A DNA stretch of 64,000 nt from Bacteroidia bacterium (GTDB taxonomy: Bacteria > Bacteroidota > Bacteroidia > Bacteroidales > CAJPTX01), in NCBI GenBank assembly GCA_002749065.1, contig PDTX01000003.1:81685-145684 (forward strand), read 5' to 3'. Below are positions 52,646 through 61,572 of the stretch, in pieces. The notes under the pieces were generated by a model. That model made no database searches and was not told where the DNA came from. It saw nothing but the letters and a program-made list of their open reading frames with translations. How positions within the stretch are numbered: position 1 is the stretch's first letter; each line of letters opens with the position of its first letter. A program made the position numbers and the translations under genes.

Positions 52646-54409
52646 CTACATGATAGTATGCCTTCTAGCGTGGGGCATCCCACTGCTTGGCGAGCTGCGT
52701 GGTGGCCTTGTGCCAGTCCAGTACTTCACCATTTTCTTCTGGTCGTTCTCCGAGGCGGCCCCCTCGGTCTGTCGGTAGGCCAGGATGGTGTTGTACTGCG
52801 GCCTGCTTAGCTCGTCGGCCACCCGCATCGCCTTCTCGAAGCTCAGCCCCTCGTAGTATGCCGTATGGAGCGCGGCCATCATCCTGTGGCGATACCCCTT
52901 GAGGGCCTCCGCGATGGTCGGGTCGTCCAGGCCCTCCACCTCGCTCAGGTTGAGCTGTACGGGGGGTAGCTCCCGGCGCTTCAGCACCTCGACCTTGGCA
53001 ACCTGGGGGTGCGTGTAGGGGTCCTGAAAGGCCTCCTCCCAGCCCGCCGCCCACTGTATGCGTACCTGGTACTCCACCCGCTGTATCAGGTAGAAGTCCT
53101 TCTCCGTGCTGCTCGACTGCACCAGGCGCGCTTCTGGCGGGGCGTCGTCAGAGAAGGAGTTGACCTCCAGCACCTCGTTCCGCTTGCGCAGGAAGCGCCC
53201 GGCGCGCTCGTCGAAGGCCTTCAGGAAGGCGGCCCGCCTGCTCGGTCTGCTCGTGCCGTCCCACCAATCGAAGTAGCGGAAGACCTTCTCCCCCATCCAC
53301 TCCTCCAACCTGTTGACGTTCTGGCTGGCATCCGCCTCGAGGAGGGCGTACACCATCCCCCGCTCGGTCCACGTGCTCGGCAGGGTGCTCCCGTTCATGG
53401 CGCGGAAGTAGTCGTCGCTGTTGCCCTTCTCGAAGGTGTTCCCCCTGAAGCTACACCCGACGAGCAGGATTTCGGCCGCTTGCCCGTCGAGGACGGCCTC
53501 GTAGAAGCTCGTGGCCGGGTTGTCCGTGAAGCTGGTCTGCTCCAGCATGCAGGTGGAGTTGCGCAGCCAGATGAGCGCGCCGCAGGGGTTCTCGTACACC
53601 TGGCACTCCCGGATTTCCACGTTCTGCGAGTTCTCGATGGAGAATGCGTTCTCCGAGTTGTTATAGAGCTTGGAGCCTTCGACCTTCGCCTGCTGCACGC
53701 CCTCGAGGAGCAGCCCGACGTTTCCCGAGCCGTTCATCTCGCAGCCCCTGATGGTGATGCGCTTGGACCGGTAGAAGGCCAATACCCCGGCGTCGCAGCC
53801 GACCTCCACCCTGTGGTAGAGGTTCAGGTTGCTCAGCTCCACATCCTGCACGTTGCGGAAGGTCAACACGTTCTGGTAGTGCGTGTCCACGACTATCTGC
53901 GTATTCTTCGCGCTCGTGATGGCGAGGTTCCTATAGCCCTCCAGCACCAGCTCGCCGTTCTCGAATAGGGCGTGCGCGTCGCCCTCCTCGCGTTGCCGGG
54001 CCTGCCTACCCTCGAAGAAGGCTTTGATCCGTTTGTCGGTGAGGTTTAGCGTGTCCATCGTCAGGATGAGCTCACGGTCGTTGCCGAGCGCGCTGAAGAA
54101 ATCCTGTAGGTCCGTGACGTATCTCCGCTCGCGGCTCGGCGTGTCGGTCGCGGGGCCATCCTCTCGCAGCAGGGCGTAGAGCTCCTCGTACATGGCCTCT
54201 TCCTCCATGGCCTCCGCGTCGCCCTCCTCCCACTGCTCCTCCCAAGGGCCCTCCTCGTCGTTCCCCTCTGCCTCCGTCTGCGTCGCTATCTCCGGCTTGC
54301 CCTGCCCGGGCGAGAGGCAGCCCCCTAGATTGATGGTTAGCGTGGCGATGAGGAGGAGAAGGCTCAGGGGGTAGCGAAGGCGAGAAGGAACGGTGTAGCT
54401 CTTGTCCAT
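52646..54409 (-). CDS. parallel beta-helix lipoprotein with apparent 3' frameshift
   Basis: 587 residues as read. Signal peptide with lipobox LGGC (Cys 31) predicts a lipoprotein. Residues 35-95 are acidic low-complexity. About residues 150-330 form a right-handed beta-helix with repeating NVxxxECxVYENP-type coils (NVLTFRNVQDVELSNLNLYH, NVEIRECQVYENPCGALIWL). The C-terminal 250 residues are a separate domain with VEYQVRIQWAAGWEEAFQDP. After ENDQKK the frame becomes implausible (RPPRSSPSSGMPHARR) and ends at 52646. In the next frame the same DNA reads NGEVLDWHKATTQLAKQWDA to a stop at 52665, with excellent GC3. One extra A in the AAAA run at 52732-52735 (minus strand) would join them. This is either a real frameshift or a sequencing error. 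Function unknown. Confidence 0.75.
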   Translation of the reverse strand: MDKSYTVPSRLRYPLSLLLLIATLTINLGGCLSPGQGKPEIATQTEAEGNDEEGPWEEQWEEGDAEAMEEEAMYEELYALLREDGPATDTPSRERRYVTDLQDFFSALGNDRELILTMDTLNLTDKRIKAFFEGRQARQREEGDAHALFENGELVLEGYRNLAITSAKNTQIVVDTHYQNVLTFRNVQDVELSNLNLYHRVEVGCDAGVLAFYRSKRITIRGCEMNGSGNVGLLLEGVQQAKVEGSKLYNNSENAFSIENSQNVEIRECQVYENPCGALIWLRNSTCMLEQTSFTDNPATSFYEAVLDGQAAEILLVGCSFRGNTFEKGNSDDYFRAMNGSTLPSTWTERGMVYALLEADASQNVNRLEEWMGEKVFRYFDWWDGTSRPSRRAAFLKAFDERAGRFLRKRNEVLEVNSFSDDAPPEARLVQSSSTEKDFYLIQRVEYQVRIQWAAGWEEAFQDPYTHPQVAKVEVLKRRELPPVQLNLSEVEGLDDPTIAEALKGYRHRMMAALHTAYYEGLSFEKAMRVADELSRPQYNTILAYRQTEGAASENDQKKMVKYWTGTRPPRSSPSSGMPHARRHTIM

Positions 54410-54615
54410 GGGTATCTGCTTATTACATTACCTGCCGCGGCATGATTCTGCCTGGAAATTGCCCCGCAAGCTAGCAAAATATGATGAAACGTACTCCTCG
54501 GCCAGCTTTCCTTCGCAGGGTGTAGGGCAGCCTAGGCGTCATTTAGGGGAGGGTCCTGGGGGGCTAAATTGCCTCATATTACGTGGGGTATTCTCCAAAA
54601 TCCAAAGGATTATGC

Positions 54616-54623
54616 TACTTTCG
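54616..54623 (+). promoter_or_regulatory. -7 box TACTTTCG for guaA
   Basis: TACTTTCG lies 28 nt before the guaA ATG at 54652, with TTCT about 21 nt upstream. The 242-nt gap between the divergent lipoprotein gene and guaA holds no other clear feature. Confidence 0.5.
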
Positions 54624-54651
54624 CGCCATAAAAAACTAGGAGGTATAGTAT

Positions 54652-56196
54652 ATGGCTGGTGGGTCGGGCCCGCAGGAACGCGTTTTGATATTGGATTTTG
54701 GGTCGCAATACACCCAGCTCATCGCCCGTCGGGTGCGTGAAATCGGCGTTTACTGTGAGGTGCTTCCCTACACGTCTGAGGTGCAGCTCGATGAGGGGCT
54801 CAGGGGGATAATCCTCTCCGGCAGCCCCTGCTCGGTGCACGATGCCGATGCCCCGATGGTGGAGGTGGAGGCCTTCCTGGGCAAGCTCCCCGTGCTGGGT
54901 ATCTGCTACGGGGCGCAGCTCCTGGCCAAGCTCCACGGCGGGGAGGTGAGCCGCTCGGATGCCCGTGAGTACGGCCGCGCGGAGCTCCTCGTGCGGGGGC
55001 AGAGCGAGATGCTGCGGGGCGTGCCGGCCAGCTCGACGGTGTGGATGTCGCACGGCGATACGATTACCGCGCTCCCCGACGGGTGGGATGTCGTCGGGTA
55101 TACGCAGAGCATCCCCGTGGCGGCCTTCGAGGCCATGGACGGGATGGTCAGCGGCGTGCAGTTCCACCCGGAGGTTTCCCACAGCGAGCATGGCATGCAG
55201 ATGCTGCGGAACTTCCTGGTGGGGAGCTGCGGCTGCGCGTGCGACTGGACCCCGGCCGGCTTCGTGGAGCATACCATTGCCCAGCTCCGTGCGCAGCTCG
55301 GCGACGACGGCGTGGTGCTGGGCCTCTCGGGCGGGGTGGACTCGAGCGTGGCGGCCATGCTGCTGCACCGGGCGATAGGCCCGCGACTCACCTGCATCTT
55401 CGTCGACCATGGCCTGCTCCGTAAGGATGAGTTTAGTGAGGTGCTGGAGTCCTACCGCGGGCTGGGCCTCAACGTGATAGGGGTGGACGCGAAGGAGCGC
55501 TTCTTCCGGGCGCTGGAGGGGAAGACGGACCCCGAGGACAAGCGCAAGACCATAGGGGCGTGCTTCGTGGAGGAGTTCGACCGGGAGGCGGCCAAGCTGC
55601 AGGGCGTGGCGTGGCTGGGGCAGGGGACGATTTACCCCGACGTGATAGAGTCCGTGTCGGTCAAGGGGCCGAGCGTGACCATCAAGTCGCACCACAACGT
55701 GGGGGGCCTCCCCAAGGACATGAAGCTGAAGGTGGTGGAGCCTCTGCGCCTGCTGTTCAAGGATGAGGTTCGGCGCGTGGGCCGGGAGCTGGGCCTGCCC
55801 TCCCTGATTCTGGACCGCCACCCCTTCCCTGGCCCGGGGCTGGGGATACGCATCCTGGGGGAGGTGACCCCCGAGCGGGTGGCCGTGCTGCAGGAGGCCG
55901 ACGCGATCTACATGCGGACGCTCCGCGAGGCGGGCCTGTACGAGGAGATATGGCAGGCCGGGGCCATCCTCCTGCCGATCAAGTCGGTCGGCGTGATGGG
56001 CGACGAGCGCACCTACGAGAGCGTGGTGGCGCTGCGGGCCGTGGTCTCGGTGGATGCCATGACGGCGGATTGGTACCATCTCCCGTACGAGGTGCTGGCC
56101 CAGGTTAGCAACGATATAATCAACAACGTCCGTGGGGTCAATAGGGTGGTGTACGACATCAGCTCCAAGCCCCCGGCAACGATAGAGTGGGAGTAG
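54652..56196 (+). CDS. guaA: GMP synthase (glutamine-hydrolysing)
   Basis: 514 residues. It converts XMP to GMP using glutamine and ATP. The class I glutamine amidotransferase domain has the nucleophile Cys 85 in [12 protein letters not shown] and the His-Glu pair in [14 protein letters not shown]. The ATP-pyrophosphatase domain has the P-loop [14 protein letters not shown] (about residues 222-235), and the dimerisation domain has [20 protein letters not shown] near the end. AGGAGG lies 8 nt before the ATG. The stop is 5 nt before the S41 protease start. Confidence 0.96.
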   Translation: MAGGSGPQERVLILDFGSQYTQLIARRVREIGVYCEVLPYTSEVQLDEGLRGIILSGSPCSVHDADAPMVEVEAFLGKLPVLGICYGAQLLAKLHGGEVSRSDAREYGRAELLVRGQSEMLRGVPASSTVWMSHGDTITALPDGWDVVGYTQSIPVAAFEAMDGMVSGVQFHPEVSHSEHGMQMLRNFLVGSCGCACDWTPAGFVEHTIAQLRAQLGDDGVVLGLSGGVDSSVAAMLLHRAIGPRLTCIFVDHGLLRKDEFSEVLESYRGLGLNVIGVDAKERFFRALEGKTDPEDKRKTIGACFVEEFDREAAKLQGVAWLGQGTIYPDVIESVSVKGPSVTIKSHHNVGGLPKDMKLKVVEPLRLLFKDEVRRVGRELGLPSLILDRHPFPGPGLGIRILGEVTPERVAVLQEADAIYMRTLREAGLYEEIWQAGAILLPIKSVGVMGDERTYESVVALRAVVSVDAMTADWYHLPYEVLAQVSNDIINNVRGVNRVVYDISSKPPATIEWE

Positions 56197-56201
56197 GGGG
56201 T

Positions 56202-57875
56202 ATGGATATAGGCTGTGCCGTGCATCGGCGTGCTCAGCGCATCGCCAGGGCTTCATTCGCTGGGGTATTCTTGCTGCTTGCGCTCATGCTGGGCGTGAGC
56301 TCGGTGAGCTGCGCGCAGTTCGGCCTGAGCCGCCTGCCGGGCTACAAGGTGCTGCAGACGCTGGACTACGTCAAGCGCTTCTACGTGGATACCGTGGATA
56401 ATGATGAGCTCATGGACGATGCCATCCGCTCGTTGCTGGAGCAGCTCGACCCGCACAGCAGCTACATCAGCAAGGCGGAGGCGGAGGAGGTCAACAGCGA
56501 GCTGGAGGGCCATTTCTACGGGATTGGCATTGAGTTCCAGGTGACCAGGGACACCCTCCGCGTGGTGAGCGCGGTGCCGAACGCCCCGGCCGAGAAGGTC
56601 GGGATGCGCTCGGGCGACCGGATTGTGGCAGTCGACGGGGAGAACATCGCGGCGGTCGGGCTGACCACCCAGAAGGTCATCAAGCTGCTGCGGGGGGAGA
56701 AGGGGTCGATGGTGACCGTCCGCGCCAAGCGTGGCGAGCAGTATTTCGACTTCAAAATTCGCCGGGGAGAGCTCCCGCTGCATAGCGTGGATGTGAGCTA
56801 TATCGTCAGCCCGGGCATTGGCTACGTCCGGCTCAACCGCTTCTCGAAGAACACCACCTCCGAGATGAAGGAGGCGCTGGCCAAGCTGAGCGCCCAGGGG
56901 ATGCAGTCGCTCATCCTGGACCTGAGGGGCAACGGGGGGGGGATAATGCAGGAGGCGGTCAGCCTCGCGAGCCTCTTCCTGCCCGAGAAGTCCAGCGTGG
57001 TCTACGCCCGTGGCCGCTCGCTGCCCAAGCAGGAGCTCTTCGCGGAGCAGAGCGAGGTGGCCTACCAGGACATGCCCCTGGTGGTGCTGGTCGACGAGTA
57101 CACCGCCTCGGCGAGCGAGATTCTGTCGGGCGCGCTGCAGGACTGGGACCGCGCCGTCATCGTGGGGCGGAGGAGCTTCGGTAAGGGGCTGGTCCAGAAC
57201 CAGGTGTCGCTGGTCGACGGCTCGCTCATCCGCGTGACGGTGGCCCGCTACTACACCCCCTCGGGCCGGTCTATCCAGACCCCCTACGAGCTGGGCGAGA
57301 GCAAGGCCTACCGCCAGAAGTTCGCCGATAGGTATCGCCACGGCGAGGTCTACAGCAAGGACAGCATCCGGGTGGGGGACACGCTCACCTACCGCACCCT
57401 CCGCACCGGGCGCGCGGTCCACGGGGGCGGGGGGATCACGCCCGATGTCTTCGTGCCGATTGACACGACCGGCGGGTCGAGCTTCGTCGGGGAGCTGCTC
57501 CGTAAGTCCATCGACAGCGACTGGGTGACCAGCTACTACGACGGGCATCGGAAGTCGCTCAGGGCGAGCTACCCGCAGTACAAGGATTTTGCAGCGGGCT
57601 GGCGGCTCGACACGACCATGGTGCATGATGTGCTGCGCGCTGCCGCCAAGCGTGAGGTCAAGCCCAAGGGGGACACGCTCACCCACAACGATAGCCTGGT
57701 GCTCGGGTGGCGTATCAAGGCCCTGCTGGCCCGCCAGCTCTACGGCTTCAGCCACATGGTGGAGTCGCTCAACGAGCACAGCGATGAGGTTCAGAAGGGC
57801 GTAGAGATATTGAGGAGCTGGGAGAGCATGGGGAGACCCCTGCTGCAGCCAAAGGGAAATGGCGCGCCGAAGTAG
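56202..57875 (+). CDS. S41 family C-terminal processing protease
   Basis: 557 residues from the ATG at 56202 (MDIGCAVHRR). A GTG 15 nt upstream is a less likely start. A signal peptide or anchor (residues 18-38) sends it to the envelope. The N-terminal domain is followed by a PDZ domain (about residues 90-175: VVSAVPNAPAEKVGMRSGDR, IVAVDGENI). The S41 protease core carries the catalytic Ser in DEYTASASEILSGALQ and the Lys in RRSFGKGLVQ. Such Ctp/Tsp proteases trim envelope proteins from the C-terminus. The gene lies 5 nt after guaA, and 50 nt, with a CCCCA/TGGGG hairpin, separate it from the helicase gene. Confidence 0.9.
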   Translation: MDIGCAVHRRAQRIARASFAGVFLLLALMLGVSSVSCAQFGLSRLPGYKVLQTLDYVKRFYVDTVDNDELMDDAIRSLLEQLDPHSSYISKAEAEEVNSELEGHFYGIGIEFQVTRDTLRVVSAVPNAPAEKVGMRSGDRIVAVDGENIAAVGLTTQKVIKLLRGEKGSMVTVRAKRGEQYFDFKIRRGELPLHSVDVSYIVSPGIGYVRLNRFSKNTTSEMKEALAKLSAQGMQSLILDLRGNGGGIMQEAVSLASLFLPEKSSVVYARGRSLPKQELFAEQSEVAYQDMPLVVLVDEYTASASEILSGALQDWDRAVIVGRRSFGKGLVQNQVSLVDGSLIRVTVARYYTPSGRSIQTPYELGESKAYRQKFADRYRHGEVYSKDSIRVGDTLTYRTLRTGRAVHGGGGITPDVFVPIDTTGGSSFVGELLRKSIDSDWVTSYYDGHRKSLRASYPQYKDFAAGWRLDTTMVHDVLRAAAKREVKPKGDTLTHNDSLVLGWRIKALLARQLYGFSHMVESLNEHSDEVQKGVEILRSWESMGRPLLQPKGNGAPK

Positions 57876-57925
57876 GGTGCGTGGCCCCACCGAATGGGGG
57901 GTAGTAATATAATGTAAGGATAGTT

Positions 57926-59698
57926 TTGGAAAACAGGGAGAACGAACAGAGCCGTGAGGCCATCGAGAACGTAGAGAACGTGGAGAATGTGGCGCAGCAG
58001 CCCGAAGCGAGAGCGGAAGAGGCGCAGGTAGAAGCAGAAGAGCCACGAATGGAAGAGCTGCCAGAGCAGCAAGCAGCGCCCGCGGCCGACGCGCGGCCGG
58101 ATAGGGACGAGGTATCCGAGAAGAGAGAGTTGGGCTTTGCCGATTTGGGCCTATCGCCCAAGTCCCTGGCCGCGATAGCCTCCAAGGGCTTTGAGACCCC
58201 CTCGCCCATACAGCGCATGGCCATCCCGGTGCTGCTCAGCGAGGAGTGCGACATCATCGGCCAGGCCCAGACCGGTACGGGGAAGACCGCGGCCTTCGGC
58301 CTACCGATCCTCGAGCAGATAGAACCCGAGAACACCTACCCCCAGGCCCTCATACTGGCCCCCACCCGGGAGCTGGCCCTGCAGGTGACCCAGGAGCTCA
58401 TCTCCTTCAAGGGCGACCCCAGCGTGCAGCTGCTCACCGTCTACGGCGGGCAGTCCATCTCCGAGCAGCAACGGCGCCTCCGGAAGGGCATGCACATCGT
58501 GGTCGGAACCCCGGGCCGTATCCTCGACCTGCTGCGCCGCGGCGACCTCAAGCTCGACCGCACCCAGTGGGTCATCCTCGATGAGGCGGACGAAATGCTC
58601 AACATGGGCTTCATCGACGACGTGGAGGACATCCTCAAGCACGTCACCGGCCCGCGCCGCATGATGCTCTTCTCGGCCACCATGCCCGACCGCATCGTCA
58701 AGCTCTCCAAGAAGTACATGAAGGACGTGAAGATCCTCCAGGTGGACCGCGACCAGAAGCCCACGCACCTGGCCGACCAGATATACTTCGAGGTCCGAGA
58801 GAGCAACAAGTTTGATGCCCTGACGCGGATTATCGACATCGAGCCGGAGTTCTTCGGCCTGGTGTTCTGCCGCACGCGCAACCAGGTGGACGACATCGTC
58901 ATGCGCCTGGCCGAGCAGGGCTACAGCGCCGAGGGGCTACACGGGGAGATATCCCAGGCCCAGCGCGAGAAGACCCTGGCCAAGTTCCGCAAGAAGCTCG
59001 TCAACATCATGGTGGCCACGGACGTGGCGGCCCGTGGCATCGACATATCGGACCTCTCGCACGTCATCAACTACAGCCTGCCGCAGGACCCCGAGTCGTA
59101 TGTACACCGCGTGGGCCGGACCGGGCGCGCCGGCAAGGAGGGCACAGCCATCACCTTCGTGACCCCGGCCGAGTACAAGCGCCTGCTCTACTTCCAGAAG
59201 TCCATCAAGTTCAAAATCCGCAAGGAGACCCTGCCCAACGCGGAGGACATCGTGGAGGTCAAGCGCATGCTCCTGCTCGAGCAGCTCTACGAGATGATCG
59301 AGAACGGCAACTACGAGCTCTACATGGACATGGCCGAGGAGATACTCGCCTCGCACGAGCCGCAGATCGCCCTGGCCGCCCTCTTCAACATGGCCTACAA
59401 GAGCGACCTGGACGTGAGCAACTACCAGGAAATCCGCGGTTTCGCCGTGGATAAGCAGGGGGCCACGCGCCTGTTCATCGCCCAGGGTAAGCGCGATGGC
59501 TACACCCCCCGCTCGCTGGTGGACTACGTCTGCGAGGTCGGCCGGGTTCGTAGCCGCGACATTGAGGACGTGGCCGTGCTGGAGGAGTTCTCCTTCATCA
59601 CCGTGCCTTTCAAGGAGGGCAAGCGCCTGCTCGACGCCTTCGCCTCCCTGCGCGTCGATGGTAAGCCCATGATGACCAAGGCCAAGAGTAAACGATAG
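57926..59698 (+). CDS. DEAD-box RNA helicase with DbpA-type RNA-binding domain
   Basis: 590 residues. The start appears to be TTG at 57926, with AAGGA 5 nt upstream; the first in-frame ATG (58049) would cut only the low-complexity N-terminus. That N-terminus (residues 1-70) is Glu/Asn/Val/Ala-rich and probably disordered. Helicase motifs: Q-motif ETPSPIQRMAIP, motif I AQTGTGKTAAFG, Ia PTRELALQ, II LDEADEML, III FSATMP, V TDVAARGIDI and VI HRVGRTGRAG. The C-terminal 75 residues (RDGYTPRSLVDYVCEVGRVR, IEDVAVLEEFSFITVP) match the DbpA RNA-binding domain. A CsdA/DbpA-like role in ribosome assembly or cold response is inferred. Confidence 0.92.
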   Translation: MENRENEQSREAIENVENVENVAQQPEARAEEAQVEAEEPRMEELPEQQAAPAADARPDRDEVSEKRELGFADLGLSPKSLAAIASKGFETPSPIQRMAIPVLLSEECDIIGQAQTGTGKTAAFGLPILEQIEPENTYPQALILAPTRELALQVTQELISFKGDPSVQLLTVYGGQSISEQQRRLRKGMHIVVGTPGRILDLLRRGDLKLDRTQWVILDEADEMLNMGFIDDVEDILKHVTGPRRMMLFSATMPDRIVKLSKKYMKDVKILQVDRDQKPTHLADQIYFEVRESNKFDALTRIIDIEPEFFGLVFCRTRNQVDDIVMRLAEQGYSAEGLHGEISQAQREKTLAKFRKKLVNIMVATDVAARGIDISDLSHVINYSLPQDPESYVHRVGRTGRAGKEGTAITFVTPAEYKRLLYFQKSIKFKIRKETLPNAEDIVEVKRMLLLEQLYEMIENGNYELYMDMAEEILASHEPQIALAALFNMAYKSDLDVSNYQEIRGFAVDKQGATRLFIAQGKRDGYTPRSLVDYVCEVGRVRSRDIEDVAVLEEFSFITVPFKEGKRLLDAFASLRVDGKPMMTKAKSKR

Positions 59699-59721
59699 CC
59701 CCACGCATATACGAGCTACAC

Positions 59722-60984
59722 ATGGAGAAGGTGAGATACGTTGCCAAGACGATGCAGGGCCTGGAGCCCGTGCTGGCCGAGGAGCTGCGGCAGCTCGGGG
59801 CGGAGAACGTCGAGGAGAAGAACCGGGTGGTCTTCTTCGACGGCGATAAGCGCATGATGTACCGCGCGAACTTCTGCCTCCGCACGGCCCTCCGAATACT
59901 CAAGCCCCTGGCCACCTTCCAGGCCGAGAGCGTCAACGAGCTGTACGCCAACGCGCTGGCCTACGACTGGTCTGAGGTCATGGACCTCTCCAAACGCTTC
60001 TCGATAGATAGCGTGGTCAACTCCGAGACCTTCAGCCACTCCCGCTACGCCGCCCTCAAGGTCAAGGACGCCATCGTCGACCAGTTTCGCAACCGCTGCG
60101 GCAAGCGGCCCTTCGTGGACCCCGACCGGCCCCACGTGCGTATCCACCTCCACATCTGGGAGACCACCTGCTCCCTACTCCTCGACTCCTCCGGTCAGTC
60201 CCTCCACATGCGGGGCTACCGTCGCCAGCAGGATGTCGCCCCCCTCAACGAGGTGCTCGCCGCCGGGATGGTCCTCACGAGCGGCTGGCGGGGGGAGTGC
60301 CCCTTCCTGGACCCCATGTGCGGCTCGGGCACGCTGGCCATAGAGGCCGCCCTGATTGCGCGCGGCATGGCGCCGGGGCTCTTCCGCCAGCACTACGGCT
60401 TTGAGGACTGGCCCGACTTCGACCCCGACCTGCTCGAGGAGGTCTACAACGACGACTCCATGGAGCGGGAGTGCGAGGTCCCCATCATGGGGTCCGACGT
60501 GTCCGGGAAGGCCATGGAGGTCGCCCAGCAGAACGTGAAGGCCGCGGGCCTCACAAAGCTCATACACCTGGAGAAGCAGTCCGTCTTCGACCTGATGCCC
60601 GGCATGATCCCCGGGGTGGTCATCACGAACCCGCCCTACGGAGAGCGCCTCAAGCAGTTTCAGCTCGATTCGTTCTACTCCCAGCTCGGCGACGTCTTCA
60701 AGGCCCGCTACCCCGGGTGGGATGTCTGGATGCTCACCGGCAACCGCGTGGCCATGAAGAGCTTTGGTCTGCATCCCTCCAAGACCACGACGCTGTTCAA
60801 CGGACCCCTAGAGTGTAAGTATCAGCGCTTTAGCATGTATAAGGGCTCGCTCCGCGACCTGGAGGATGAGGAGCCAGCCCGCGATGCCCGCCCCCCCAGG
60901 GAGGAGCTAGGCGACCAGGAACAGCGGTTCGACGACCTACCCTTTTCCCCGCCCCATGCAGAAGATTCCATAGATTCAAACTAG
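59722..60984 (+). CDS. THUMP-domain class I SAM-dependent RNA methyltransferase (RlmL-N-like)
   Basis: 420 residues. The N-terminal THUMP domain (residues 1-150 or so: KTMQGLEPVLAEELRQLGAE and FSIDSVVNSETFSHSRYAAL) binds RNA. The Rossmann methyltransferase has the SAM loop PFLDPMCGSGTLAIEAALIA and the catalytic NPPYGERL, typical of m2G methyltransferases such as the N-terminal half of E. coli RlmL (G2445 of 23S rRNA) and Trm14. The C-terminal 45 residues are charged and probably disordered (EEPARDARPPREELGDQEQ). It lies 23 nt downstream of the helicase gene; pairing with a helicase fits rRNA processing. Confidence 0.88.
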   Translation: MEKVRYVAKTMQGLEPVLAEELRQLGAENVEEKNRVVFFDGDKRMMYRANFCLRTALRILKPLATFQAESVNELYANALAYDWSEVMDLSKRFSIDSVVNSETFSHSRYAALKVKDAIVDQFRNRCGKRPFVDPDRPHVRIHLHIWETTCSLLLDSSGQSLHMRGYRRQQDVAPLNEVLAAGMVLTSGWRGECPFLDPMCGSGTLAIEAALIARGMAPGLFRQHYGFEDWPDFDPDLLEEVYNDDSMERECEVPIMGSDVSGKAMEVAQQNVKAAGLTKLIHLEKQSVFDLMPGMIPGVVITNPPYGERLKQFQLDSFYSQLGDVFKARYPGWDVWMLTGNRVAMKSFGLHPSKTTTLFNGPLECKYQRFSMYKGSLRDLEDEEPARDARPPREELGDQEQRFDDLPFSPPHAEDSIDSN

Positions 60985-60999
60985 ATTTCTCCCCCGGGG

Positions 61000-61029
61000 T
61001 TGGCTTTACCGATAAAATGTTTACCTTTG
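61000..61029 (+). promoter_or_regulatory. promoter TTG-N19-TACCTTTG for the small lipoprotein
   Basis: TTG at 61000-61002 and TACCTTTG at 61022-61029 are 19 nt apart. The leader to the ATG at 61128 is about 90 nt and relatively AT-rich. Confidence 0.7.
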
Positions 61030-61127
61030 TCTCGTAGGAAGTCCATTTCCACCGGAAGTTTAATGTTCTAAGAGTCGAATAATCATCGGGAGTTTGTTAG
61101 ATTAGTTCAACCCAAACAAAAAGAGTG

Positions 61128-61421
61128 ATGAAGATTAAGGTACTGAGTATTGCGGCGGCTGTTAGCGTATTGTTTGCTTTTAGCGCTTGTGGTGGTGCAC
61201 AGCAAAATCAGCAGGAGAATCAGGATTCTGCCACGATGGAGATGCATGAGCCGGTAGAGGCTGGCGAGAACATGGAGGCGGCCGGTGAGCCTATGGATGC
61301 TGCTGCAACCGAGAGCATGGAGGCTACCGAGAACATGGAGGCTCCGGCCGAGGCACCGGCTACTGAGGAGGCCGCCATGCCCGCAGAGAACATGGAGGAG
61401 GCTGAGGCTGAGAAGCAGTAG
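61128..61421 (+). CDS. small Met/Glu/Ala-rich lipoprotein
   Basis: 97 residues from the ATG at 61128 (a GTG directly before it at 61125 is also in frame). A signal peptide with lipobox FSAC (Cys 21 from the ATG) predicts lipidation. The mature part is strongly acidic and made of irregular copies of a short unit ENMEA (ENMEAAGEPMDAAATESMEA, TENMEAPAEAPATEE, AENMEEAEAEKQ), with nearly ten Met and almost no basic residues. The DNA is less GC-rich than its surroundings. No known family; a disordered, surface-exposed or metal-binding role is possible but unproven. It has its own promoter and terminator, so it is an independent transcription unit. Confidence 0.75.
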   Translation: MKIKVLSIAAAVSVLFAFSACGGAQQNQQENQDSATMEMHEPVEAGENMEAAGEPMDAAATESMEATENMEAPAEAPATEEAAMPAENMEEAEAEKQ

Positions 61422-61488
61422 AAGTATAAGGGGCTAGAATTTCCCTCCGCGATGCCCTGAGGTGTGGCAGCGGTCAGGAGGGTTTCCC

Positions 61489-61520
61489 AAAGCCTAGGCG
61501 CATGAGCCTAGGCTTTTTTT
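61489..61520 (+). terminator. rho-independent terminator after the small lipoprotein
   Basis: AAAGCCTAGGC (61489-61499) pairs with GCCTAGGCTTT (61506-61516), 11 bp with loop GCATGA, followed by a T-run to 61520. It is one of the clearest terminators in the window. Confidence 0.88.
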
Positions 61521-61572
61521 GTAGCTCTGCGCTAAGCGTAGGCCGAAATTCTGACCACATATCGATACCCAA

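Noticed and set aside
53009..53968. 319-codon plus-strand frame inside the beta-helix lipoprotein gene
   Set aside because: Shadow of the minus-strand gene; the true strand has a signal peptide, lipobox and beta-helix repeats.
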